NCBI GenBank assembly: GCA_002388005.1
Contig: DGLO01000100.1
Span: forward strand, 3,050 to 41,569
Source: Candidatus Neomicrothrix sp. UBA4542
GTDB lineage: Bacteria; Actinomycetota; Acidimicrobiia; Acidimicrobiales; Poriferisodalaceae
Direction of reading: 5' to 3'
Length of the DNA: 38,520 nucleotides
Below are positions 8,988 to 16,673 of the stretch, one piece after another. Both the position numbers and the translations under genes were made by a program. The notes below the pieces were generated by a model. The model searched no databases and was not told the DNA's origin. It saw nothing but the letters and a program-made list of their open reading frames with translations. How positions within the stretch are numbered: the stretch's first letter is position 1; every line of letters starts with the position of its first letter.

Positions 8988-10096
8988 TTGTTGTCCTCCG
9001 TTGTGTGCAGTTCTGTGAACTGAACTGTGGTTTGTTCAGCGGGATCAAGGCTGCGTTCGTATTCCGCGATGGCTCGAATCTCATCATCGGAGAGCACCCG
9101 TCCGAAGCCCGGCATTCCGTAGTTCCCGAGCCGCGCGAACTCGCCGTATGCAACGTTGTCGGCAGCTCCAGTAGCGACAAACGAAATTTGGTCTTCGATG
9201 TCGGGGAACAGACGCTCAAGGCTCACGGTATTTAGCGCGGGGCCGTAGCGACCCGATCCGGCTGGACCGGGGACTATTTGAACTTCACCACCGTTGTTGG
9301 GGAGTTGGGCGGCTCCTCGCGCGGGCCAGCGAGGGGTGTGGCATCGGGCGCAATGGATCTCGAAAAGTATTTGGCCTTCGGTTTTTTCTGGGTGGGCAGC
9401 CATCTCGCTTTGTTTGGCAACAAGGGCGTCCTCGCGGGCTTCTTCGTCCGAGAGGCGTTCCCGCCAAAGCCAGGCAATGAGGTTGTCAACCTGTTGGGGG
9501 GTCAGAGGCCCACCGCCGGGGAGACCCCAAGCAGGCATGACTCCTCGTCCATAATTCAGAATTTGCCGTATTTCGTTTACCTCATCGAGTGTTTCAGCAT
9601 CGGTGTCAAAGCGAGCGAAAACCGTGTCAAGTGCGGGCGCGCGCCATGTCGTCTTCACTATGTATGTGTCTTGGTCGCTGAACTGGTTGCCTATGTCGAG
9701 AACCACGGGCGCGTAATTGGCCCCACCCAAGTCCGCTCCATGGCAAACCACACATTCGAGTTCTTCGGCGAGCCGTTCTCCAGCGGCCGCTGCTCGCTCG
9801 CTGAAGCCTCGTTCAGCACCGGAGCGTCGTCCGCCTTCGCGAAGCCAGTAGACCGGTAGGGCTAATGCGATGATTAACAGCATCAAAACACCGAAGGCTT
9901 GAACCCGTTCAAGGCGGTTTCCTTCGAGGGCGTCGTCATCTGGCAGTGACCCGCGATTAGCGGCAAGTTCGATTTCGCTACCGACTTCGGATTTGCTTCG
10001 ACGGATATTGACGAAGACATAGATCGCCCAACCGACGACCACAACGACCAGAAGAACTATGGCAATCGAACGCTCAGTGGTGGCAGCATAAATCAC
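8984..10096 (-). CDS. Membrane-anchored diheme cytochrome c of the bc complex
   Basis: This 370-residue protein probably acts as the cytochrome c1/cc component that takes electrons from the Rieske protein. It has two hydrophobic segments (about residues 10-30 and 68-87) and then two class I cytochrome c domains. The haem-binding motifs are C115-V-V-C118-H119 and C249-A-R-C252-H253, with candidate axial Met residues in GVMPAWG (M187) and YGMPGFG (M328). The diheme architecture resembles actinobacterial QcrC, although here the gene lies after the cytochrome b and Rieske genes rather than before them. The next gene overlaps by 4 nt. Confidence 0.9.
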   Translation of the reverse strand: MIYAATTERSIAIVLLVVVVVGWAIYVFVNIRRSKSEVGSEIELAANRGSLPDDDALEGNRLERVQAFGVLMLLIIALALPVYWLREGGRRSGAERGFSERAAAAGERLAEELECVVCHGADLGGANYAPVVLDIGNQFSDQDTYIVKTTWRAPALDTVFARFDTDAETLDEVNEIRQILNYGRGVMPAWGLPGGGPLTPQQVDNLIAWLWRERLSDEEAREDALVAKQSEMAAHPEKTEGQILFEIHCARCHTPRWPARGAAQLPNNGGEVQIVPGPAGSGRYGPALNTVSLERLFPDIEDQISFVATGAADNVAYGEFARLGNYGMPGFGRVLSDDEIRAIAEYERSLDPAEQTTVQFTELHTTEDNK

Positions 10097-10150
10097 GGGC
10101 TATTTACTCCTGCCAAGCTCGGGCGAATCGGGAAGAAAAGATGGTCGTCA

Positions 10151-11002
10151 TCACGCGCAATGGGGTCCTTCTAGACCTTGCCCCGTCGTGTCGGTACCAA
10201 TTGGGGGACCCTGTGAGGGGCTTCCTGTGTCGATGATGACTTTGTCTCCGTCAATGATTACTGGGAAACGGTCCATACCTCTCGGAGCGGGACCAGCCTT
10301 TTTCTCTCCAACACGGTTGTATTGGGAGCCGTGGCATGGACATTCGAACCACTGTGAAGTAGCGCACGAGGGGACTTTGCAACCCAGGTGGGGGCATTTT
10401 TGCCAGAGTGCTACGTATCCCATCTTGATGCCTTCCAGCACCGTTCCGGAATACACAACTTCCGCGGCTTGTTGCGTTGCGGCGTCCATTGGGTAGGGCT
10501 GAAGGTAGGTCTGAGCTTCCGAAAAGTACGAAAAGTTGACAGCGGGGGATGATGACGCAATGACGCCGTTTACTGAAGTGATGGTTCCGATCTTCACTTT
10601 GGAACCGAACCCTGCGGTCGGGCGCGGCCACAGAAAAGCGATGTTGGCCGCACCGAATGTTGACAGACCCATAGTCATCAGGGTGATCGAAGCGCGATTC
10701 AGGAACTGGCGCCGGGTGACTCCAACCTCCTCAGGGTCGGGGGGAGTCCATATGTCTGGTGTTGTCGGTTCAGGAACTGCTACTTCGCCGCCCACGCGAG
10801 CGAGAGCCACTGATCGTTCAAGTTCGCGTGCCTCATCGCTGGCTGGCACCGTGGCCATGGTTCCTTCGTCACGTTTTCGAGTTTCACGCGAAAGATGCCC
10901 TAAGCCTTGGGCGTCGCGTCGCCGGAGGGATGTGAACCCGACCACTGCCGCGAGAACGACGAGCACAGGGATAGCTATGGCGATAACGGTACCGCTTGAC
11001 AC
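10151..11002 (-). CDS. qcrA: Rieske 2Fe-2S protein of the quinol:cytochrome c oxidoreductase
   Basis: It carries the Rieske cluster that takes electrons from quinol at the Qo site. The ligands are in the CPHLGC and CPCHGSQY boxes, and the two extra Cys for the stabilising disulfide are present. A twin-arginine-type segment (VTRRQFLNRAS followed by a hydrophobic run) lies near residues 100-125, and an additional N-terminal hydrophobic segment precedes it. I chose the GTG at 11002, which has GAGGAG about 8 nt upstream and begins 11 nt after the preceding stop. The in-frame ATG at 11050 would lie inside the cytochrome b gene. The result is 283 residues. Confidence 0.94.
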   Translation of the reverse strand: MSSGTVIAIAIPVLVVLAAVVGFTSLRRRDAQGLGHLSRETRKRDEGTMATVPASDEARELERSVALARVGGEVAVPEPTTPDIWTPPDPEEVGVTRRQFLNRASITLMTMGLSTFGAANIAFLWPRPTAGFGSKVKIGTITSVNGVIASSSPAVNFSYFSEAQTYLQPYPMDAATQQAAEVVYSGTVLEGIKMGYVALWQKCPHLGCKVPSCATSQWFECPCHGSQYNRVGEKKAGPAPRGMDRFPVIIDGDKVIIDTGSPSQGPPIGTDTTGQGLEGPHCA

Positions 11003-11013
11003 TGCGCTGCTCC

Positions 11014-11733
11014 TCAGAGGTGGAAGATTCCGTGGAGGCCGGTGTCCCACGGATAGGTGAAGTTGAAACCCTGACCCCTAAAGAAGGAGCCGATTATTAC
11101 GAGCACCGCCCAGAACATGAGATGAATTGTCTGGATAGAGATCGCGAACTTGCGATCCTCAGGTGCGTTAGAAGGATTGCGGTCGATGTAGGGAGCGAAC
11201 GCCAACATCACCAACACGATGCCCGGAATGGTGACCCCGGCGATCATCGGGTCGAACATTGTTAATAGTTCCTGGAGTCCAAGGAAGTACCAGGGTGCCT
11301 TGGAGGGGTTGGGGGTGGCGTTGTGGTTCGCTAGTTCAAGCAACGGCGCGTTGATAAATATCGAGAAAACTATTGAGAAGGCGGTAATAAACAGAGCGGC
11401 AGTGAATTCTGCTGCCAAGAGATGCGGCCATACGTGAACTTTGTCGCCTGGGTTCGCTTTGACGTCTTGAATGGAGCCTGATTTCACTACGGTCAGGAGT
11501 CGGTGGGTGTTGCCGCTTGGACCGGCCATAGCTGGGGGAGCGATGGTTGCTATTCCGCCGCTCGAAGGTGCTATCGCTCCGCCTTGTTGGCTTTGTTCTA
11601 GTAGGGAACGGGGGATGGTTTCACCGTCGTCGTCTGAGCCTCCGCCGCTGTCAGCGACAGGAGTGGCTCCGCCGTCAGCTTTGGCTTTGGCTGCCTGACT
11701 TCTTTTCAGGAGATGTTCGGGAATTTCGGTCAT
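11014..11733 (-). CDS. Cytochrome b C-terminal (subunit IV-like) protein
   Basis: This 239-residue protein corresponds to the C-terminal half of cytochrome b, equivalent to subunit IV of b6f complexes. Three hydrophobic segments follow a soluble N-terminal region of about 100 residues. The quinol-site region reads PSKAPWYFLGLQELL, so the Glu of the classical PEWY motif is not present. The soluble part is unusual: it starts TEIPEHLLKRS, runs through an acidic/Gly linker, and at residues 40-49 repeats the core pattern IPxxLLxxSQ. The same N-terminal motif opens the cytochrome c encoded at 13815. It lies 22 nt after the b6-like gene. Confidence 0.92.
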   Translation of the reverse strand: MTEIPEHLLKRSQAAKAKADGGATPVADSGGGSDDDGETIPRSLLEQSQQGGAIAPSSGGIATIAPPAMAGPSGNTHRLLTVVKSGSIQDVKANPGDKVHVWPHLLAAEFTAALFITAFSIVFSIFINAPLLELANHNATPNPSKAPWYFLGLQELLTMFDPMIAGVTIPGIVLVMLAFAPYIDRNPSNAPEDRKFAISIQTIHLMFWAVLVIIGSFFRGQGFNFTYPWDTGLHGIFHL

Positions 11734-11755
11734 GGAACTGCTCTTACTCCTCGAC

Positions 11756-12550
11756 CTAGAGCGGACCGGAGATGCCGCCGTCTTTGCGGACTCTCCAAAA
11801 GTGGATCGCCAGGAAGATGACGAGGACGAAGGGAAGCATCAGAACATGTAACACGTACCATCGCAGCAATGTTTCTGCGCCGATTTGTTTGCCTCCCAAG
11901 AGAACAAATCGCACCTGGTCTCCGAACACAGGGGTGAACCCCATCATGTTGGTGCCTACGGTCACCGCCCATAGGGATAGCTGGTCCCAGGGCAGGAGAT
12001 AGCCGGTGAATGACAATAAGAGGGTGAGCTTGAGAAGCATGACGCCGATCACCCAGTTGAATTCGCGTGGTGCTTTATAGGCACCGTGGTAAAAGACGCG
12101 GGCCATGTGCAAGAAAACTGACAGCACCATTAGGTGTGCCGTCCATCTGTGCAGGTTTCTAACCAGCAAGCCGAAGCTGACTTGGGTGTGCAACGATTCG
12201 ATGTCGCTCCAGGCGGCGGCAGCCGTTGGGCGATAGAAGAACATCAGGAATATGCCGGTGATGGTCAACAAGATGAATAAGAAGAAGCTCAGTCCGCCTA
12301 GACAAAGTGTGTAGCTGACCTTTACGGCGTGACGCTTCACCTTCACTGGATGGAGGTGGTAGAGCACGCTATTCATCACCACGTAGGAGCGATTTCTGGG
12401 GCTGTCTGTGTACCCCTTTCGAAAAATCGATCCCGGGCGGAATATTGAGGTCCAGAACTGGCTGTCTTGCATCCAATTAGTTGCCGCTGTTGAGCCTTGT
12501 CGCAGTTTTTCGGGTAGCGACTGTTTCGATTTTTCTATTGCGTTGGCCAT
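11756..12550 (-). CDS. qcrB: Cytochrome b N-terminal (b6-like) protein
   Basis: This is the diheme cytochrome b core of the menaquinol:cytochrome c reductase. Four membrane helices are visible. The haem ligands are two pairs of His: one in NLHRWTAHLMVLSVFLH with 13 residues between the His, the other in VLHVLMLPFVLVIFLAIH with 14 residues between them. The 14-residue spacing is the b6f-like pattern. Typical actinobacteria have one long fused QcrB, whereas here the b6-like and subunit IV-like halves are separate genes, as in Bacillus and b6f systems. The symbol is applied by function. Confidence 0.93.
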   Translation of the reverse strand: MANAIEKSKQSLPEKLRQGSTAATNWMQDSQFWTSIFRPGSIFRKGYTDSPRNRSYVVMNSVLYHLHPVKVKRHAVKVSYTLCLGGLSFFLFILLTITGIFLMFFYRPTAAAAWSDIESLHTQVSFGLLVRNLHRWTAHLMVLSVFLHMARVFYHGAYKAPREFNWVIGVMLLKLTLLLSFTGYLLPWDQLSLWAVTVGTNMMGFTPVFGDQVRFVLLGGKQIGAETLLRWYVLHVLMLPFVLVIFLAIHFWRVRKDGGISGPL

Positions 12551-12568
12551 GTTGGGTCCGTCTAGTCC

Positions 12569-12985
12569 TCAGAGTCGCATGCCGTAGGCGTAGCCGTGGG
12601 TGTGGGTACGTTCGTGGAGGTCCCCTTCAGGTGGGGGGGTTTCGACAACTTTGCCAAGCGTGATGACGCCTGTGGGGCATCGGTCAACGCACAAGGCGCA
12701 ACGAGTGCACACGTCGTCGTCAATGATGAAGATCGCGTTGTCGGCTGGGTCAAGGCCGGGGAGATCGGCGTTAATCGCTTCGTCGATGGCTTCCACGGCC
12801 ACGTAGTGGATGCATTTCCATGGGCAAATATCGACACAACCTTCACATTGGATGCATTCTGACTGATCGATATTTATGAATTGCTTGGGTTTAACCGCCG
12901 CTGCCAAATAGTCAGCGTCGACTGTTTGTAGTACGTAGTCATCAACGAATCTTGGCATGGGCGGGTTGGCTTCGGTCTTGGCCAT
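12569..12985 (-). CDS. Two-cluster 4Fe-4S ferredoxin co-encoded with cytochrome b
   Basis: This 138-residue soluble protein has two ferredoxin motifs: CIQCEGCVDICP (with an extra Cys in WKC) near residues 44-58 and CTRCALCVDRCP near 93-104. They are separated by about 35 residues, longer than in simple bacterial ferredoxins. No membrane segment is seen. It starts 2 nt after the upstream membrane-protein gene and lies 18 nt before the b6-like gene, so it is very probably made together with the bc complex. Its partner is unknown. It could be an electron-transfer subunit of the complex or an independent ferredoxin. Confidence 0.9.
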   Translation of the reverse strand: MAKTEANPPMPRFVDDYVLQTVDADYLAAAVKPKQFINIDQSECIQCEGCVDICPWKCIHYVAVEAIDEAINADLPGLDPADNAIFIIDDDVCTRCALCVDRCPTGVITLGKVVETPPPEGDLHERTHTHGYAYGMRL

Positions 12986-12986
12986 G

Positions 12987-13424
12987 TCAGTTGCCCTTCA
13001 TCAGTGGGCGGCCAAAGTCTGAGATTGGCTCAACGACTGGTTTTTTCTGGTCTCGTTTCTGCCACCACAGCCAAAGAAAAGGGAGGCCTGCGAGGGCAAC
13101 GAGGTGTTCGATCACGACGACGATGTCGGAAACCTTTTTCAGATCCATGCGCATTGGTGGGAAAGTGATCGGGTCACCACCGATGAATTGACCTTCTGTG
13201 AAGAGCATCCGTTCAACGGACCAACCCCATTCGTTGTCAGTTAAACGCACCCAGCGGTCTGGCACGATTCCGAAAACCAATAGAAACAACATGAATACGT
13301 ATGCTGCGCCGAGCATCGCTTCGCCCCATGAGGTAGGTCGATCAGTGGGTCTGCGCCGTCCGTACGCGATGATGCCGTACACCATGAGGCCTGCGATCAG
13401 GATTGATGTCACAAGTGCGACCAC
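12987..13424 (-). CDS. Small membrane protein at the head of the bc-complex/nuo array
   Basis: I do not recognise the family. The 145-residue product has three hydrophobic segments (about residues 3-21, 36-54 and 105-121), a basic loop after the first (YGRRRPTDRP), and a basic tail. No cofactor motif is visible. It is the first gene of the minus-strand array and ends 1 nt before the ferredoxin start. An accessory role in the respiratory complex is inferred from position only. Confidence 0.78.
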   Translation of the reverse strand: MVALVTSILIAGLMVYGIIAYGRRRPTDRPTSWGEAMLGAAYVFMLFLLVFGIVPDRWVRLTDNEWGWSVERMLFTEGQFIGGDPITFPPMRMDLKKVSDIVVVIEHLVALAGLPFLWLWWQKRDQKKPVVEPISDFGRPLMKGN

Positions 13425-13814
13425 TAGCCCTCCTGTCTGGTGCGTATTTTCGGTGCGTTATAGCCGGATTAGGTGAGACCTCTACGAGGCTCACCGGGTG
13501 TAGACCCACGGTATGAATCTACGGTCAAATCTACCCGAGCAACGCCCGGACCGTTCGACGTTCTAGCACGCTTCAACGACGGATTCGTAACTCAAGAATG
13601 ACCTATATGGTGGCATCCGCGTGCTCTCAATGCCGAACCCACAGCAGGATTTTCTAGGAGATCTTCAATCTGCACCTAACTTGCGAAAAAAGTGTCTGCC
13701 AAACTTGGTTCGTTAACCTCACGACGGCCTATCTTTAGTGGGCGCACCTATCTTGTTCTTTAACAGCACAACCCGCGTTGCGGGGCACCATGTCGGTACC
13801 TCGCGGAGGACCCA
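13425..13814. promoter_or_regulatory. Divergent intergenic region between the bc/nuo array and the cytochrome c gene
   Basis: This 390-nt gap must hold promoters for both directions, because genes diverge from it. It contains an inverted repeat at 13472-13495 (GGTGAG and CCTC paired with GAGG and CTCACC around a TAC loop, with one bulged A), about 48 nt upstream of the minus-strand start. That could be an operator or a leader hairpin. A strong GGAGGA Shine-Dalgarno sequence precedes the plus-strand GTG at 13815. I could not assign -10/-35 boxes with confidence, and I see no convincing ORF inside. Confidence 0.5.
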
Positions 13815-14585
13815 GTGACCGAAGTTCCCGAATACCTATTTGAGCGTTCACGCCAAAGACGGATAGATCTTGGCTTGCTCGAAGACGACGGCAGCGGTGG
13901 CGGCGGGGGCGCTGGAGCTTCAGGTGGTGAGGCGCTGACGAGTTCGGGGTCCGGCAGCGCTGAGGTGATCGCAGCTGCAAAGGCAGACGCCAAACTCGAA
14001 CAATTCGCAGAACCGGAAGCCGAGCCGGGTTGGGTGTCAGCGGCACGTAGTAGGACGAAGATCCCTATGTGGGCTCTGCCGGTGATGTTTTTCTTACCTT
14101 TGTGGGCGTTCGTATACGTGAAGCTCACCGAACCCCCTCCCGAGCCGGTTACCGCCATTACCGAGGGAGCTGCAACTTATGCCGCCCGTTGCGCGAGTTG
14201 CCATGGTGGTGATGGTGCGGGCAGCGATGGGGGTGGAGTTGGTCGCCCGCTTTACAACGGGGAAGTCTTATTGACGTTCCCCAAACTTGAAGTCGACATG
14301 CTTCACTGGCTTGAGGTCGGTTCCGAAGGGATAGGGCTCGGCAATGCTTATGGAGCCACTGATCGGCCCGGGGGATCTCGTATTTCTGGTGAGACTGGTG
14401 CCAATATGCCCGGCTTTGGTGGAACCTTGAGCGAATACAAGATCTATTCGGTTGCTCGCTATATCCGAGAGGTGTTGAGCCAAGAACCGATCACTGACGA
14501 GGAAATCGCTGCACGCGACGTCGAGTGGGAAGATCGCGGGGGCGGCAAGGACGTGAGCGGTGGCGGTCACGGCGGCGGTCATTAA
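13815..14585 (+). CDS. Membrane-anchored monoheme cytochrome c
   Basis: This 256-residue protein is a probable electron carrier between the bc complex and oxidase. Residues 1-20 hold the motif TEVPEYLFERS followed by Arg-rich RQRR. A Gly/Ser/Ala-rich linker leads to a membrane segment at about 84-103. A class I cytochrome c domain follows with haem motif C126-A-S-C129-H130 and a candidate axial Met in NMPGFGG (M198). The C-terminus is Gly/His-rich (GGHGGGH), which could bind metal. GTG is preferred because GGAGGA sits 5 nt upstream. The N-terminal motif is shared with the subunit IV-like cytochrome b encoded on the other strand. Confidence 0.92.
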   Translation: MTEVPEYLFERSRQRRIDLGLLEDDGSGGGGGAGASGGEALTSSGSGSAEVIAAAKADAKLEQFAEPEAEPGWVSAARSRTKIPMWALPVMFFLPLWAFVYVKLTEPPPEPVTAITEGAATYAARCASCHGGDGAGSDGGGVGRPLYNGEVLLTFPKLEVDMLHWLEVGSEGIGLGNAYGATDRPGGSRISGETGANMPGFGGTLSEYKIYSVARYIREVLSQEPITDEEIAARDVEWEDRGGGKDVSGGGHGGGH

Positions 14586-14655
14586 CCTCAGTTGTTTTGA
14601 GACAGCCTGACAATTATTCTCCACAGTGTCCTGCGAAGTTGGAGGGCAAACACCG

Positions 14656-15921
14656 ATGTCGATGCGTCTCTCTACCGAAGTTCTCATTATTGGTGCAGGT
14701 CCGGCCGGTAGTGCAGCGGCTCACTGGGCAGCCAGCGCGGGGCACATGGTCGTGGTGCTCGAAAAGGAAACGATGCCTCGTGAGCGGGTTTGCGGCGACG
14801 CGTTGACACCAAAAGCAGTTGGGCACTTGAACGACATGGGGCTCGGGATCACCTGCGACCAGTTTCACCATCATCATGGTTTACGTATGACCGCTCATGG
14901 TCAGAGCATTGAACTCAGATGGCCAACCGATCATGACCATCCAAGTCATGGTTTGGTCGTGCGCCGCAACCTGCTTGACCAGTTGTTGCTCGAACACGCA
15001 GCTAATGCGGGGGCTCAGGTGTGGACAGGGGTTGAGGTGCTCGATCCCGTCATCGAACATGGACATCTTCGTGGCTGTCGGGCTCTGGGTTCGGGTGATG
15101 GCACAGGGCCACAGGGTGAAATTGAGGTTCGAGCGCGCTTCGTTGTGATCGCTGATGGGCCCCTTTCGCCTTTCGGACGAGCGTTGGGAACCGCGCGGAC
15201 CAGAACCTACGCGCAGGGGGTGGCAATGCGAGGCTATTTCCCAAGCGTTCATCACGATGACGACATCATCGAATCGGTGTTTGATTTGCGCGACAGCACT
15301 GGAGAGCAATTACCGGGTTATGGATGGGTATTTCCGTTAGGCGACGGAACAGTGAACGCTGGGGTTGGCTTGTTGAGCCACCACCACGGCAACGATCCTC
15401 GATCTATGCGCGAACTATTCGATCAGTGGGTCCACCAAATACCAGAATATTGGGGGATCTCCGCAGACGAGATTCGGGGTGAACCCGAGGGAGGTCGCCT
15501 CCCCATGGGAGCCTCGGTCCGTCCTCGGTCTGGTCCCAACTGGGTCGTCGTTGGAGACGCGGCTGGCAGCGTAAACCCATTCAACGGTGACGGAATCGAG
15601 CCCGCGTTGAGTAACGGGCGTCTCGCCTCCACTGTTATCACTGACGCGATTAACACGGGTGATGGTTTGGCGCTACGTCAGTACGAAAAACAATTGGCGT
15701 CAAAATACGATCACTATTATCGCCTCGGCAGACTTGCTACTAAGGCTCTTGGCCGGCCCGGGTTGATGCGGCGGTTTACGTTGCTCGGGATCCAATCACG
15801 AGTTCTCACCGAACTCGTGATGCGAATTTCAACGAATCTCGTAAACAATGATGCCGGCGGTACCGAATCTGTGTACGAACTGGGCAAAGTAATAGCTCGG
15901 CTGATTCCAGATCGCGACTAG
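14656..15921 (+). CDS. FAD-dependent oxidoreductase, geranylgeranyl reductase family
   Basis: The 421-residue flavoprotein has an N-terminal Rossmann motif (IIGAGPAGSAAAHWAAS), the family-typical RVCGDALTPKAV segment near residue 45, and a second FAD motif VVGDAAGSVNPFNGDGIEPAL near 300. Family members reduce double bonds in isoprenoid chains. The mycobacterial relative MenJ partly saturates the menaquinone tail. Proximity to menaquinol-oxidising genes makes a menaquinone role plausible but unproven. I chose the ATG at 14656 with GGAGG about 10 nt upstream over a GTG at 14626 that has no such site. The cytochrome c gene ends 70 nt upstream, so the two are probably co-transcribed. Confidence 0.88.
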   Translation: MSMRLSTEVLIIGAGPAGSAAAHWAASAGHMVVVLEKETMPRERVCGDALTPKAVGHLNDMGLGITCDQFHHHHGLRMTAHGQSIELRWPTDHDHPSHGLVVRRNLLDQLLLEHAANAGAQVWTGVEVLDPVIEHGHLRGCRALGSGDGTGPQGEIEVRARFVVIADGPLSPFGRALGTARTRTYAQGVAMRGYFPSVHHDDDIIESVFDLRDSTGEQLPGYGWVFPLGDGTVNAGVGLLSHHHGNDPRSMRELFDQWVHQIPEYWGISADEIRGEPEGGRLPMGASVRPRSGPNWVVVGDAAGSVNPFNGDGIEPALSNGRLASTVITDAINTGDGLALRQYEKQLASKYDHYYRLGRLATKALGRPGLMRRFTLLGIQSRVLTELVMRISTNLVNNDAGGTESVYELGKVIARLIPDRD

Positions 15922-16004
15922 CGGAGGGTCGTTGAGTCGGTGTGAACAGATTCGAGTCCTAGAAGACGATGCCTGGTGCGGTACTCGACCAGCGGGCCCT
16001 TGAA

Positions 16005-16673
16005 TTACGTCGCTTCGAAAAGCAAGTTGAGGAGGGTTTCAGGCGTTAGCTCATCAAGTGAGTCATACCGGGCGAAGGCACCAGAGAAATTGAGTGCTTT
16101 GACTAAGGGGTTTGGTACGACCACAGTGCGTAAGCCAGCAGCCAATGCTGCCTTTAACCCATTGGGACTGTCCTCTATTACCGCCGCGGCACCCGGATCG
16201 ACTTGGAGGAGGTCCAGTGCTCGGAGGAAAACGTCGGGAGCAGGTTTGGAGACTCCGCTTACGTCGTCACGGCACACGATGTGAGAAAATTGGTCATACA
16301 GGCCAACACGTTTGAGATGTTGGTCTACCCAGGCGTGCAGTGAGCTAGATCCTATTGCGGTGCTAATTCCTCGTCGCGTCGCTGCTTCGAGTAGTTCGGT
16401 GACGCCAGGCAAAATCGGTTGCTGTTCTGTCATCCGATTTTTTATTTCTTGGCGCGCCTGCAGGATCGAGTCCTGATCTAATGGATGCCCGACGCGATCT
16501 TCGAGTTCTTCGACCCAACTTGTTTTTCGATCGGTGCCCATTCCCTCAAGCCACCAGTCCATCGGGAGTTCGACGCCCCAATCAGCCCATATTTGGGCGG
16601 TCGATTCCCATGCGGGGCTCTCTGTATCCAGGATGGTTCCATCGAAATCAAGGATCAATGCTTGACGGGTCAC
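16005..16673 (-). CDS. HAD-superfamily hydrolase (beta-phosphoglucomutase/phosphatase-like)
   Basis: The 222-residue product begins with the HAD motif I DFDGTILDTES, has a helical cap domain, a motif II Ser in IGSSSL, a Lys in GVSKPAPDVF and a motif III/IV region VIEDSPNGLKAALAAG. This layout is that of the beta-phosphoglucomutase-like subgroup of phosphatases and mutases. The substrate cannot be read from the sequence. Its ATG overlaps the hemD stop as ATGA, so it is translated with haem-synthesis genes, but a haem role is not implied. It converges with the flavoprotein gene across an 83-nt gap. Confidence 0.88.
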   Translation of the reverse strand: MTRQALILDFDGTILDTESPAWESTAQIWADWGVELPMDWWLEGMGTDRKTSWVEELEDRVGHPLDQDSILQARQEIKNRMTEQQPILPGVTELLEAATRRGISTAIGSSSLHAWVDQHLKRVGLYDQFSHIVCRDDVSGVSKPAPDVFLRALDLLQVDPGAAAVIEDSPNGLKAALAAGLRTVVVPNPLVKALNFSGAFARYDSLDELTPETLLNLLFEAT

